In this document: positions 16,984 to 25,545 of the stretch, one piece after another
Position numbering within the stretch: position 1 is the first letter of the stretch
How the letters are laid out: every line of letters begins with the position of its first letter
Assembly: GCA_021083345.1 (NCBI GenBank)
Contig: JAJGRE010000006.1
Location: 62,001-126,000 of the forward strand
Length of the DNA stretch: 64,000 nucleotides
Source of the DNA: Calditrichales bacterium MX18-03
GTDB taxonomy: Bacteria > Bacillota > Clostridia > Lutisporales > Lutisporaceae
Reading direction: 5' to 3'
Notes under the pieces: model-generated
Told to the model about the DNA's origin: nothing
What the model saw: the letters and a program-made list of their open reading frames with translations, nothing else
The model's database searches: none
Translations under genes and position numbers: made by a program

Positions 16984-18123
16984 TTAGGAATTATCGTTGT
17001 TGTTGGATTCAACCGGAGGACTTGTCGGTTGAGGCTGTGGCTGGAGTGTCGGCTCTGGTTGTGGCTGCGGCTGAGGCTGTGGCGTAGGCTCCGGTGCTGC
17101 TGCTGGTTTGCTTTCTCCCTGCTTGGCAGGCTGTGCAGTAGCTTTTGCCGGTGTCGCCGAGGGCTGTTCCGCCGGGGCAGTCTGCTGTGCAGGCTGCGCT
17201 ACTGTCGGCTGTGCTTCTGCAGCAGGCTGTGCAGCTGCCGGTTGCGCCTCTGCGGCAGGGGCAGCCGGCTTCATGCTTGCTTCCCACTCAAGCCATGCAC
17301 CGTCATATACCTTCAGATTCCTATAGCCTGCATTATACAGTGCAAGGAAAGTCTGTGCTGCCCGCACTGAAGTTTTGCAGTACATCACAATTTCCTGCTC
17401 CGGCTTGATCTTGGCTTCATAATACTGAATCTTTATGTGCTGAACGGGCTTATAAGTCCCATCCTTAAAATTATTTTCCTCAAAGTTATACAGTATGGCA
17501 CCCGGTATCGTCCCAGCATCAAACTCTTCCTTGGATCTGGTATCCAGCAGGATGGTCCCGCCTCCCGGATTGGCCGAAAGCTGCTTGACCGCGTCCAAAT
17601 CAGCAAGCCATCGCGTATCGGCTTCCTTTGCTGTATAACTGACCGCTGAAACTGAAGGCTTGTCGGCTGTCAGCTGCAGCTTCGCAGCCCGGATTGCCTC
17701 CAGTCCGCCACTGACGACCTTTGCATTGTCATGGCCGTATATCTTCAGGGTCCACCATAAGCGTGCCGCTTCCATGTTCTTGTTATTGTCATATATGATG
17801 ATGGCCGTATCATTGCTTATGCCGTTGTCGCCCAGAACCTTTTCGATCTGTGCCTTAGGGGCCAGCATATTGGGAACGGGCTCATTGATGACAATAGCCT
17901 GAAGCGGTATGTTGACAGCCCCCGTAAGGTGCGCTTTGCCGTATTCTTCCGGCTTCTGCATATCCACAATGACTGTGCCCGGCTTGCCCAAGCTGCTTGC
18001 CAGGGCTTCGGCGTCCAGGATATAAAGACCCTCGTCCGCTGCACTTGCAGGGCTGCAGCCTCCTGCAAACACCAAGGCTGACAGAATTATCAAGAGCGGT
18101 ATGATTTTTAGCATTCCTTTCAT
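16984..18123 (-). CDS. two-domain rhodanese lipoprotein with Pro/Ala/Gln-rich tail
   Basis: 379 residues. The lipobox FAGGC near residue 22 anchors it outside the membrane. Two rhodanese domains follow in SseA-like arrangement. In the first (about 30-160) the active loop reads IIYDNNKNM and has lost the catalytic Cys. In the second (about 165-290) it is YCKTSVRAAQ and keeps it, so only the C-terminal domain should be catalytic, as in classical two-domain thiosulfate sulfurtransferases. The last 90 residues are a low-complexity stretch of alternating AQPAAEAQP and PQPQPQP, probably a wall-spanning spacer. It lies just upstream, on the same strand, of the four-domain rhodanese, and its own terminator separates the two. 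Confidence 0.92.
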   Translation of the reverse strand: MKGMLKIIPLLIILSALVFAGGCSPASAADEGLYILDAEALASSLGKPGTVIVDMQKPEEYGKAHLTGAVNIPLQAIVINEPVPNMLAPKAQIEKVLGDNGISNDTAIIIYDNNKNMEAARLWWTLKIYGHDNAKVVSGGLEAIRAAKLQLTADKPSVSAVSYTAKEADTRWLADLDAVKQLSANPGGGTILLDTRSKEEFDAGTIPGAILYNFEENNFKDGTYKPVQHIKIQYYEAKIKPEQEIVMYCKTSVRAAQTFLALYNAGYRNLKVYDGAWLEWEASMKPAAPAAEAQPAAAQPAAEAQPTVAQPAQQTAPAEQPSATPAKATAQPAKQGESKPAAAPEPTPQPQPQPQPEPTLQPQPQPTSPPVESNNNDNS

Positions 18124-18320
18124 CCTTTTTCCCCCTTATCGCAAAATGGAATTTGTTAAGAACTAAACAATTATCAATTTCATTATAATCGAAGGCGCTT
18201 TCCTGGAGGTATAAGAGTTTTATATGCAGCATCAAATAATTTGATGGGCTGGCCAGGCCTTTCGCGGTATAATGATAAGGGACGCACCTTATTAAAAAAC
18301 CGCTGAAAAGAGGTTTCCAA

Positions 18321-19883
18321 ATGACTCAGCACAGTAGAAGCAAGCATACGAAATATTTATGGGCGCTGCTCCTTGCCCTATATATCAGCCTGCATTTCTT
18401 TACCCTTGACAGGTTCCCCTTTGTTCACTCCGACGAGTCGTGGCTCAGCGGACTAACAAGGAATATTGCAGAGAAAGGTGATTTCTCTGTGACCGAAACC
18501 TTCTTTGATCTGAAGGAGCGCCACCCCCACGCCATCAAGCTGCTTTTCCATGCCGTGCAAATCCTGTTTTACAAGCTGATGGGTTACAGTGTACTCACCT
18601 TCAGGCTTATCTCCCTGTGCTTCGGTTTTCTGTCCCTGATTGCCATGTACAAGCTCTGCCGCCTGGTCTTTTCATCAAAAGACAGTGCCCTCCTGGCAAC
18701 TGCCCTGCTGGCTGTGGATGTCCAATTCATCTATGCTTCCCATTTTGCGAGGCAGGAGGTCATTTTGCTTTTTTTACTTCTTTCAGCCTTGTGGCTTAAG
18801 CTGGCAGCAAAACCGGAACAAGGCATATGGGGGGATATTGCGCCGGGAATCCTCATCGGCCTGAGCATCGGCTTCCATCCCAACAGCTTTATAATCGCTT
18901 TGCCCATCGGGACCATCTACCTTTATGAAATACTGACGCATAAAAAACCCAAGCTAAGGGGCCTAGCGGTCTATGTTCTCACGATCGCCTGCTTTGCAGC
19001 CTTATTTGTCCTTATCAGCCTATCCTTCAATACGAATTTTTTCAGGGATTATGCTGCATACGGCAGCGAATTTGATGTCCTGGACCCGCTCACCTCCAAG
19101 ATAACCCAGATCAAGGATTTCTACCTGAAGCTGTACTATGGCGTCAGCGGCACCTATTATACCCCCGGTATCCGGTTCCAGTTTTTTGTCTTTGGAGCGG
19201 CTCTGGTGCTTGCAGTTCTTAAGCTGATCTCGAAAAAAGGCTCGCCCGGAAATACACATCAGCTTATGCCCATCCTCCTCTCCCTTGCTGCGCTCAATGC
19301 AGGAATCATACTGGTGGGAAGGTTCAACCAGACCAGCATTTTGTTTGTGTTCCCGCTTTTCCATATTCTGACCGTTCTTGTTGTGGAGAGCCTGCGCAAT
19401 CCATACAGGTATGCTCTGGTAACTGTCCTATTGATAGGACTGCTCTGCCTGACTGCTGCCAATTATTTAACCTATGCCGAAAATAGCTATGACCGGTACA
19501 TAAGCGAAATATCTAAAGGTGTGAGCCCCGACTCCAATACACTGGGCAATTTGAATGCCGAATTCTATTTTGAAAACAGCAGGCTATACGATTACCGCAA
19601 CCTGGCTTATTTAAAAGAAAACGACATGACCTTTGAGGCTTATATCCGAAAAAACCGGATCCGATACATCCTTTACTCGGAAGAACTGGAGCTGATTCAC
19701 GCACTCCGTCCGAAGTGGGACGGCATATATGGTCCGCTGGATTATTACGACGAAATGCAGGCTTTTCTGCGGGATCACTGCAAGCAGGTGCACGCCTTCA
19801 CCGATCGCTTCTACGGTGTCCGGATTGTTCGGTATATCAATACGAAAGACTGGCAAATACGGATTTATGAAGTAGCGGATTAA
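18321..19883 (+). CDS. GT39/ArnT-like membrane glycosyltransferase
   Basis: 520 residues with about ten membrane segments and a soluble C-terminal domain of about 120 residues. The first external loop has the acidic motif FPFVHSDESWLSGLTRNIA, matching the catalytic Asp-Glu region of PMT_2/ArnT family enzymes that move sugars from polyprenyl-phosphate donors. LKERHPHAIKLLFH is the second conserved loop. It transcribes towards the minus-strand glycan operon and its TAA stop overlaps the stop of the ABC ATPase (shared TTAA). Given the GT2, rfbB and aminotransferase genes nearby, it may glycosylate an envelope lipid or surface protein; the acceptor is unknown. Confidence 0.85.
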   Translation: MTQHSRSKHTKYLWALLLALYISLHFFTLDRFPFVHSDESWLSGLTRNIAEKGDFSVTETFFDLKERHPHAIKLLFHAVQILFYKLMGYSVLTFRLISLCFGFLSLIAMYKLCRLVFSSKDSALLATALLAVDVQFIYASHFARQEVILLFLLLSALWLKLAAKPEQGIWGDIAPGILIGLSIGFHPNSFIIALPIGTIYLYEILTHKKPKLRGLAVYVLTIACFAALFVLISLSFNTNFFRDYAAYGSEFDVLDPLTSKITQIKDFYLKLYYGVSGTYYTPGIRFQFFVFGAALVLAVLKLISKKGSPGNTHQLMPILLSLAALNAGIILVGRFNQTSILFVFPLFHILTVLVVESLRNPYRYALVTVLLIGLLCLTAANYLTYAENSYDRYISEISKGVSPDSNTLGNLNAEFYFENSRLYDYRNLAYLKENDMTFEAYIRKNRIRYILYSEELELIHALRPKWDGIYGPLDYYDEMQAFLRDHCKQVHAFTDRFYGVRIVRYINTKDWQIRIYEVAD

Positions 19884-20638
19884 ACCGTTCCAAGTAAATT
19901 GTGAATCACATCATATAATGCCGATTTTTCCTGATTGGAACGCTTTCCTGTCTTTTTCACGCTATTCTCTAAAACCTTCAGGATCCTTCCCGGTTCCTTT
20001 CCCATCACCAGGATCCTGTCCCCCAATGTCAAGGCCTCCTGAATATCATGGGTTACAAACAGAATGGTGCTGCCCGTTTCCTCCCTGATCTGAAGCAGCA
20101 GGCGCTGGAGACCTTCCCTTGTCAGGGCATCCAAGCTGCCAAAGGGCTCATCCATCAATAGAAGGGATGGCTCAAGGGCCAGTGCCCTTGCCAATGCAGC
20201 CTTTTGCTTCATCCCGCCAGAGAGCGTGTGGGGAAAGACATGGAAAAACCCCTCCAAGCCCACTCTTACAAGCCATGTCTCGGCAGTCTGCTTTCTCTCC
20301 GCCTCAGACCTGCCTATCCCGTTGACCCGCATTGGGTAAATGACATTATCCAGTACCGTTCTCCATGGAAATAGCTGCCCAAACTCCTGAAAAATCATGA
20401 CAGCAGCAGGAGATGGACAGGACACTGCCTTTCCATCCAACCGGACCAGTCCGTCCTCCGGCTCATCCAAACCGCAGATCAGCCGCAGCAGCGTTGATTT
20501 ACCGCAGCCTGACGGTCCCAATAGGCAGAGAACCTCCCCGCTGCCTGCCGTAAAGCTGATGCTGTCCAGTACCTTAAAGCGCTCGCCGTTTTTATAGTAA
20601 TATTTATTTATACCGGATACCCTCAGCTTCTCACTCAT
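19880..20638 (-). CDS. ABC transporter ATPase, nitrate/sulfonate/taurine (SsuB/TauB) type
   Basis: 252 residues from ATG 20638, which overlaps the permease stop by four bases. Walker A is GPSGCGKST, the Q loop is MIFQEFGQLFPWRTVLDNV, the signature is LSGGMKQKAALARAL, Walker B is LLLMDEPFGSLD and the switch His is in FVTHDIQEAL. These are diagnostic of the SsuB/TauB/ThiZ group that energises uptake of sulfonates, nitrate, or pyrimidine precursors. It is the last gene of a transporter operon with the permease and lipoprotein upstream. Confidence 0.93.
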   Translation of the reverse strand: MSEKLRVSGINKYYYKNGERFKVLDSISFTAGSGEVLCLLGPSGCGKSTLLRLICGLDEPEDGLVRLDGKAVSCPSPAAVMIFQEFGQLFPWRTVLDNVIYPMRVNGIGRSEAERKQTAETWLVRVGLEGFFHVFPHTLSGGMKQKAALARALALEPSLLLMDEPFGSLDALTREGLQRLLLQIREETGSTILFVTHDIQEALTLGDRILVMGKEPGRILKVLENSVKKTGKRSNQEKSALYDVIHNLLGTV

Positions 20639-21402
20639 TGGTCCGTCATTCCCCATTTCCTGATGGTTGCCGCTTCAACCCGTTCAAATATGACCTCTTC
20701 GACCAGTATCCCAATCAGTATAATGACAATCAGTGCCGAAAACATACCTGCCGTATCCATGAAAACACGCTGCTTGAATATATACCAGCCTAATCCGCCC
20801 TTGCCGCCCACAGCACCAAAGATCATCTCAGCGCTGATCAAAGCACGCCAGGCTCTTGCCCAGGCGATCCTCAAACCGGCAAGGAGGTATGGCAGGGAGG
20901 CAGGAACATATACCTCCAGAAACAAACGGGCACCTCTGACACCGAAGTTCCTGCCCGTCTCCGCCAGCACCTTGGGAACCGCTCTGAAGCCTGTCATGAC
21001 ATTCAAGAGCATCGGCCAAAGGACGGAATGGATGATGATAAAAAGTATGGACGCCCTGCCGGTTCCCAGCCACAGGATGATGACCGGCAGCAGCGCAATC
21101 CCCGGCAAGGGATGAGCCAGCGCTGCCAATGCCTCTGTAAAGCTTCTGAGCAGCGGAGACAAGCTGGAGGCCATACCCAGGAGCAGCGCCAGCACGGCGC
21201 CGACGAGGAGGCCTTCCAGGATCAACAGGATTGAAAAACCTGTCTCCTGCAGAAGCTCACCGCTTGCAAGGGCATGGAAAAGCGCTTTGAAGACTGCAGC
21301 CAGAGGCGGGAAGACCAAGGGTGAAAAGCGGCCGCTCCGCGCCAGCAGCTCCCAGAGGGACAAAAACAGGACAAACCAAATGGACTTATGGATTCTCATC
21401 AT
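20635..21402 (-). CDS. ABC transporter permease, SsuC/TauC type
   Basis: About 255 residues, five or six membrane segments, with the BPD_transp_1 EAA-like loop (GRNFGVRGARLFLEVYVPASLPYLLAGLR region, near 150-180). ATG 21402 is chosen because GGGAAG sits at usable distance and it gives the normal family length. Longer versions would run far into the binding-protein gene; ATGs at 21399 and 21408 are alternatives. The start overlaps the tail of the substrate-binding gene and the end overlaps the ATPase start, so translation is coupled. Confidence 0.9.
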   Translation of the reverse strand: MMRIHKSIWFVLFLSLWELLARSGRFSPLVFPPLAAVFKALFHALASGELLQETGFSILLILEGLLVGAVLALLLGMASSLSPLLRSFTEALAALAHPLPGIALLPVIILWLGTGRASILFIIIHSVLWPMLLNVMTGFRAVPKVLAETGRNFGVRGARLFLEVYVPASLPYLLAGLRIAWARAWRALISAEMIFGAVGGKGGLGWYIFKQRVFMDTAGMFSALIVIILIGILVEEVIFERVEAATIRKWGMTDQ

Positions 21403-22363
21403 GCACATCTTCCCATACAATTTCGTTGAGTTCCCCGGGTACCTTTGAAATATAACCGTTCCTCTCCATAAACTGCGCAAAAGGCTCGATGCCTTCGACG
21501 ACAGTGGTATACGCTGCATCCTCCATCAGCAGATAGCTCAGCAGCTCCGCTTCCGGCATCTTGTAGGCCTCGGCAAGTATTGCCGCTGCCTTTTCCCTGT
21601 TGTTATTAATATAATCAATAGCCTCTTGTATCGATCGTACAAATGCTTTATATGCTCTTGGATCCTTATCATGAAAGGCAGCGGTGGTCACACCGGCAAT
21701 AAAGGTGAAATCACCGCCCATTGCCTGCCTGCCGTTCAGCACTTCATGCATGCCGGGTTCTGCAAGCTCCTTCATCAGATAAGGCGGAGCTGTGAAATGG
21801 GCCGTTATATCCCTTCCGGACAGCAACGCGCTCATCCCCTCCGGATGCGCCAAGGTTACCAGCTGGTTGTCCAGCTTATGGGGATCACCCAGCTCCTTCT
21901 CACATGCCATGGAGAGCAAAATATGCTGGACGCTGCCCGGCTGGGGAACAGCGATCCTGTCCTTGTCGCCAAAGTCCCTGAGGCTGCGGATCTCTTCCCG
22001 GTTGGTCACCAACCCTACAGGGCTTTTGGAGAGCCCGCAGGCGATTTTCCACGGCATGCCCTTGTCCCAGCCGATCAAAAATGGCGGTATGGCCATGAAG
22101 CCCGCATCCACCTCTCCGGCCAGCATGGCCTCCCGTATGGCTGCCGTGTTGCCCAACTGCTTCCATTCCACCACAGTGCCCGGTAGGTTCTTTTCCAGCA
22201 GCTTCAGCTCCTTCACGATCTGGAGCGGTGCATAAGCCAGTCCATACTGCTCAGCAATAGCGATCCTGCTGCCCGAGCCGCTTGTTTCCTTTGGCGTACA
22301 TCCTGCTGCCGTCAGTGATGCAGCTATGATCAAAGCAATAAGCTTCAATAGTCCCCTCTTCAT
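21386..22363 (-). CDS. ABC transporter substrate-binding lipoprotein (NMT1/TauA/SsuA-like)
   Basis: 325 residues with lipobox TAAGC at 19-23. The SBP type 2 fold is recognisable from IAEQYGLAYAPLQIVKELKLLEK, WKQLGNTAAIREAMLAGEVDAGFM and AVPQPGSVQHILLSMA. This family binds sulfonates, taurine, nitrate or thiamine-precursor pyrimidines. The genome context (sulfur genes nearby, but on the other side of a glycan operon) mildly favours an organosulfur ligand, which is inference only. It begins 25 bases after the ATP-grasp gene, so it may belong to the same long transcript. Confidence 0.9.
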   Translation of the reverse strand: MKRGLLKLIALIIAASLTAAGCTPKETSGSGSRIAIAEQYGLAYAPLQIVKELKLLEKNLPGTVVEWKQLGNTAAIREAMLAGEVDAGFMAIPPFLIGWDKGMPWKIACGLSKSPVGLVTNREEIRSLRDFGDKDRIAVPQPGSVQHILLSMACEKELGDPHKLDNQLVTLAHPEGMSALLSGRDITAHFTAPPYLMKELAEPGMHEVLNGRQAMGGDFTFIAGVTTAAFHDKDPRAYKAFVRSIQEAIDYINNNREKAAAILAEAYKMPEAELLSYLLMEDAAYTTVVEGIEPFAQFMERNGYISKVPGELNEIVWEDVHDENP

Positions 22364-22388
22364 CCCAGACTCCCTTTCTTATTTCATC

Positions 22389-23657
22389 TCAAACAGGCAT
22401 GAGCTTCTTCCTATCGTCAGAATGACAAGTGAAATCAATAACCAGATTGTTATTGTCCTCATCAAGAATATACAAGGCATCATAAGCCCGCTTGACATTC
22501 CTTTCCAGTGCGGCCTCATCCTCCCCCGTTATGATCATATACCCTGCTCTGGCGGTTGCATTGGCAATCTCCGGAACCGCATAGCCGGCTGCAAAGTTGT
22601 ACCGGGCTTGCAAGACACCCGGCAACGCTTTAACTGCCTTCATATCGTTCATAGCCCTGATGATACCAGGCCTGGCAAAAACCATCCGAACAGAAAGAAA
22701 ATGCGGGTTGTCCATCAGATTGTGGCTTTGCAAGGCTGCAATATCAATAGGGTTCCCTATGCACGCTTCCATCAGCATATCCAGTATATCCACGCCTGTA
22801 ACCACTGAAATAAACTCATCCTCGTAAGCCCCGCCGATCCGGCAGGCAATCTCGTTGACCTTGATGCCGTCAGCTCCCAGAAGCATCTGAAAATAAATAG
22901 GACCGTTCCGGATGCCGAAAGCCGCCACGATCTCTTCTGCCAGCTTGACAAGCGCGTCTCCGGCCTTATGAAGATAGAAGGATGGAAACCGGTGGGCCGT
23001 GCAGATCCCGATGTGGGGACCGTTTTGGCAGCATATCCTGTCGGTTATGGTCAATACAAAAGTCATCCCCTCATGAACCCAGCCGCTTAAAGTAATCTCG
23101 TCGCTTTCGTAGTATTCCTCCACCAGGATTTCCTTCTCCCTGGAAAAGCTCAGCACATCCTGGAATACGGCACGGACCGCGCCAATATCCTCCAGCTTGT
23201 TAACCCCCCGCTGACCCTGGCTGTCCAGAGGCTTTACCACCACCGGGAATTTCACGCCTTCCAGCTCAGCATCAGCGAAATTCTCCCCCACAACCCGGTA
23301 TGCAGCGGTGGGGATGCCGTATTCCTTGAACATCGCTTTCATGACCTTCTTATTGGTAACTGCCTTTGCCGTTTTTGAGTCGATCATTGTTGGAAGCTGC
23401 AAGGCCTCTGCTACATAAGCAGCCGTATACACAGGCTGGTCGGTACCCAGGGTCATGACGCCATCCACACCGTATTTTCGCGCCACTTCAAGGTTTCCTT
23501 CCACATCAAAGGTGCTGACCGTCTCTCCATAATCCGCAATTTTTTTTGCCGGTGCGTTGGGGAAATAATCTCCCACAACAACGGTATGCCCTTTTTCCTT
23601 CAGCCGCTTCACCGCATTCAGCTGCCCGTTGCTGCCCCCCAGAACCAAAAGCTTCAT
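22389..23657 (-). CDS. ATP-grasp carboxylate-amine ligase-like protein
   Basis: 422 residues. A Rossmann-type N-terminal domain (MKLLVLGGSNGQLNAVKRLKE) is followed by an ATP-grasp core: NKKVMKAMFKEYGIPTAAY, FPVVVKPLDSQGQRGVNK (ATP lysine), ILVEEYYESDEITLSGW and KVNEIACRIGGAYEDEF with the Mg-binding Glu/Asn type residues. The family joins a carboxylate to an amine through an acyl-phosphate (PurK, carbamoyl-phosphate synthase and peptide ligase relatives). It lies 10 bases after the GT2 gene in a nucleotide-sugar operon, so it could decorate a sugar or nucleotide-linked intermediate with an amino acid. The substrate is unknown. Confidence 0.85.
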   Translation of the reverse strand: MKLLVLGGSNGQLNAVKRLKEKGHTVVVGDYFPNAPAKKIADYGETVSTFDVEGNLEVARKYGVDGVMTLGTDQPVYTAAYVAEALQLPTMIDSKTAKAVTNKKVMKAMFKEYGIPTAAYRVVGENFADAELEGVKFPVVVKPLDSQGQRGVNKLEDIGAVRAVFQDVLSFSREKEILVEEYYESDEITLSGWVHEGMTFVLTITDRICCQNGPHIGICTAHRFPSFYLHKAGDALVKLAEEIVAAFGIRNGPIYFQMLLGADGIKVNEIACRIGGAYEDEFISVVTGVDILDMLMEACIGNPIDIAALQSHNLMDNPHFLSVRMVFARPGIIRAMNDMKAVKALPGVLQARYNFAAGYAVPEIANATARAGYMIITGEDEAALERNVKRAYDALYILDEDNNNLVIDFTCHSDDRKKLMPV

Positions 23658-23667
23658 GGCTTTTCTC

Positions 23668-24402
23668 CTATCTCTGCATTTCTTTGATCACATACTGCGG
23701 TCCATATTCCTTCCTGATCTCCCAAGGCAGGCACCCATAATTCACGATCAATTTTAAAAACAGCTTCATCAGTTTCATCAAGCTGTAATTGGATCTTCCG
23801 TATTTTCTGTTGTTGTGTGCTGTCGTTATATTTCCAATATTCCTGGTATGCTTCATGATGATGGCTGAAATATAGACGAAGGAAGTCCTATCCGCTGCGA
23901 TTTTTTCCGCCAGCCACCGCTTCATCACGCGAAAGCTGCTGACCTTTACACCCTCCGGCTTGCCGCAGATCCTTTCGAACACAAGATCCGTCAGCACCGT
24001 ACCCAGGCGCCTTATGGCAGTATGCTGCCTGTCTGCCGGGATGCCGTAGACTACATCAAAGCCTTCATCCAATTTATTGATAAGCCGGATCACTTCTGAA
24101 GGCGGGTGCTGCAGATCGTCATCCATGGTAATCACATAATCGCCTGACGCTTGACGTATCCCGCAGAGGATGGCATTTTGCTGACCGAAGTTTCCATCAA
24201 GCCGCACCACCTTTACATCGGGATCGCTGCTTCGGAGTCTGCACATGACCTTGAAGCTTCCATCCTTGCTGCCGTCGTCAACCAAAATGATTTCGAAGCG
24301 ATTGTATTTTTGCTTAAGAGCCTCTGACAGCCCTTCATACAGCTCCGCCAAAGATTTTTCACTGTTATATACCGGGATGACAATGGAAATGCTGCCCTCC
24401 AT
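23668..24402 (-). CDS. glycosyltransferase family 2 (DPM1/undecaprenyl-P-sugar type)
   Basis: 244 residues, GT-A fold: VIPVYNSEKSLAELYEGL, ILVDDGSKDGS, and the DXD motif in YVITMDDDLQHPPSEV, which matches polyprenyl-phosphate glycosyltransferases. Unlike ArnC/GtrB it lacks the two C-terminal membrane helices, ending in a basic helix region, so it may attach peripherally. ATG 24402 directly follows the aminotransferase stop, with GGAGG inside that gene's end. It could make the polyprenyl-phosphate sugar used by the GT39 enzyme at 18321. Confidence 0.88.
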   Translation of the reverse strand: MEGSISIVIPVYNSEKSLAELYEGLSEALKQKYNRFEIILVDDGSKDGSFKVMCRLRSSDPDVKVVRLDGNFGQQNAILCGIRQASGDYVITMDDDLQHPPSEVIRLINKLDEGFDVVYGIPADRQHTAIRRLGTVLTDLVFERICGKPEGVKVSSFRVMKRWLAEKIAADRTSFVYISAIIMKHTRNIGNITTAHNNRKYGRSNYSLMKLMKLFLKLIVNYGCLPWEIRKEYGPQYVIKEMQR

Positions 24403-25545
24403 CTATATCGCCTCCATTATTTCCACCAGCTGCTTCCCAATATAAGCCAGCTCCTCTTGTGTCAAGCCGGGGTAAATCGGCAGCCTCAAAATACACTTGC
24501 TGACCCCTTCCGTTACAGGCAGATCCTCTGCGTGAAATCCCAGTCTGACACCCATGGGCGCACTATGCAGCGGCATATAGTGGAAGGATGCTGCAATGCC
24601 TCTTCTGTTCAGTTCATGCATCACCATGTTTCTTACCTCAGGTGACCGGAACAGCAAGTAATAGATATGGTAGTTGGATTCACATGCCGGTGGAATGGTT
24701 ACCGTTTTTACCAGTTTTCCGCCGGCAAACCGATTCAAGATGCCGTCATAATGCAGATGCACCTGCCTTCGCTTCTCCGTGATGGTTTTCAGCTCCTCAA
24801 GCTGCGCCAGAAGCATCGCCATCAGTACCTCAGACGGGCTGTAGCTTGAACCGGCATCCACCCAGCTATAGCTTCCTGCTTCTCCCCGCAGGAAGCGGCT
24901 CCGGTCTGTCCCTTTCTGTCTGATGCAGTCAGCCCTGTCAATCAGTGCGGTATTGTCAGGGTCTATGATGATAGCCCCGCCCTCACCGCAAGTAACATTC
25001 TTGGTCCCATGAAAGCTGTAGCAGCCAAGCTGTCCGATGCTTCCCAAAGCTCTCCCCTTATACCGGGAGCCTACAGCCTGAGCCGCATCTTCCACCACAT
25101 AAAGGCCATGCTTTGCTGCCAGCGCCATAATGACGTCCATATCACACCCGATGCCTGCATAATGCACCGTTATGATAGCCTTCGTACGGGAAGTGATCTT
25201 CCTTTCAATATCTGCTGGGTCTATATTGAGCGTTGCTTCATCAATTTCGGCAAAAACAGGACGGGCACCTCTCAGGATAACGGCATTGGCCGTTGAACTG
25301 AAGGTAAAGGAAGGCATGATGACCTCATCTCCCGGTACCAAGCCGATGAGCAGCATAGCCATTTCCAAGGCGTGGGTGGCCGAAGTCGTCATAAAGACCC
25401 TTTCCCCTTGCAGCAGCTGCTTTTCCAGCCATTTTTCCACCCGCTCTGTATAATATCCGTCACCGCTGACTTGTCCTCTTGCTATGGCATCGCTGACATA
25501 CTTCAATTCATTGGCAGCATGATGCATCTTCGTCAATGGGATCAT
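24403..25545 (-). CDS. DegT/DnrJ/EryC1/StrS sugar aminotransferase
   Basis: 380 residues, PLP-dependent. The internal aldimine Lys lies in YSFHGTKNVTCGEGGAI; AAQAVGSRYKGRALGS and the earlier TTSATHALEMAM bind the cofactor. This matches WecE/RffA-like dTDP-4-keto-6-deoxyhexose transaminases, which install a 4-amino group. The upstream rfbB makes just such a 4-keto sugar, and the two genes overlap by four bases, so dTDP-4-amino-4,6-dideoxyhexose is the expected product. WecE versus VioA/DesI specificity cannot be settled by eye. Confidence 0.92.
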   Translation of the reverse strand: MIPLTKMHHAANELKYVSDAIARGQVSGDGYYTERVEKWLEKQLLQGERVFMTTSATHALEMAMLLIGLVPGDEVIMPSFTFSSTANAVILRGARPVFAEIDEATLNIDPADIERKITSRTKAIITVHYAGIGCDMDVIMALAAKHGLYVVEDAAQAVGSRYKGRALGSIGQLGCYSFHGTKNVTCGEGGAIIIDPDNTALIDRADCIRQKGTDRSRFLRGEAGSYSWVDAGSSYSPSEVLMAMLLAQLEELKTITEKRRQVHLHYDGILNRFAGGKLVKTVTIPPACESNYHIYYLLFRSPEVRNMVMHELNRRGIAASFHYMPLHSAPMGVRLGFHAEDLPVTEGVSKCILRLPIYPGLTQEELAYIGKQLVEIMEAI

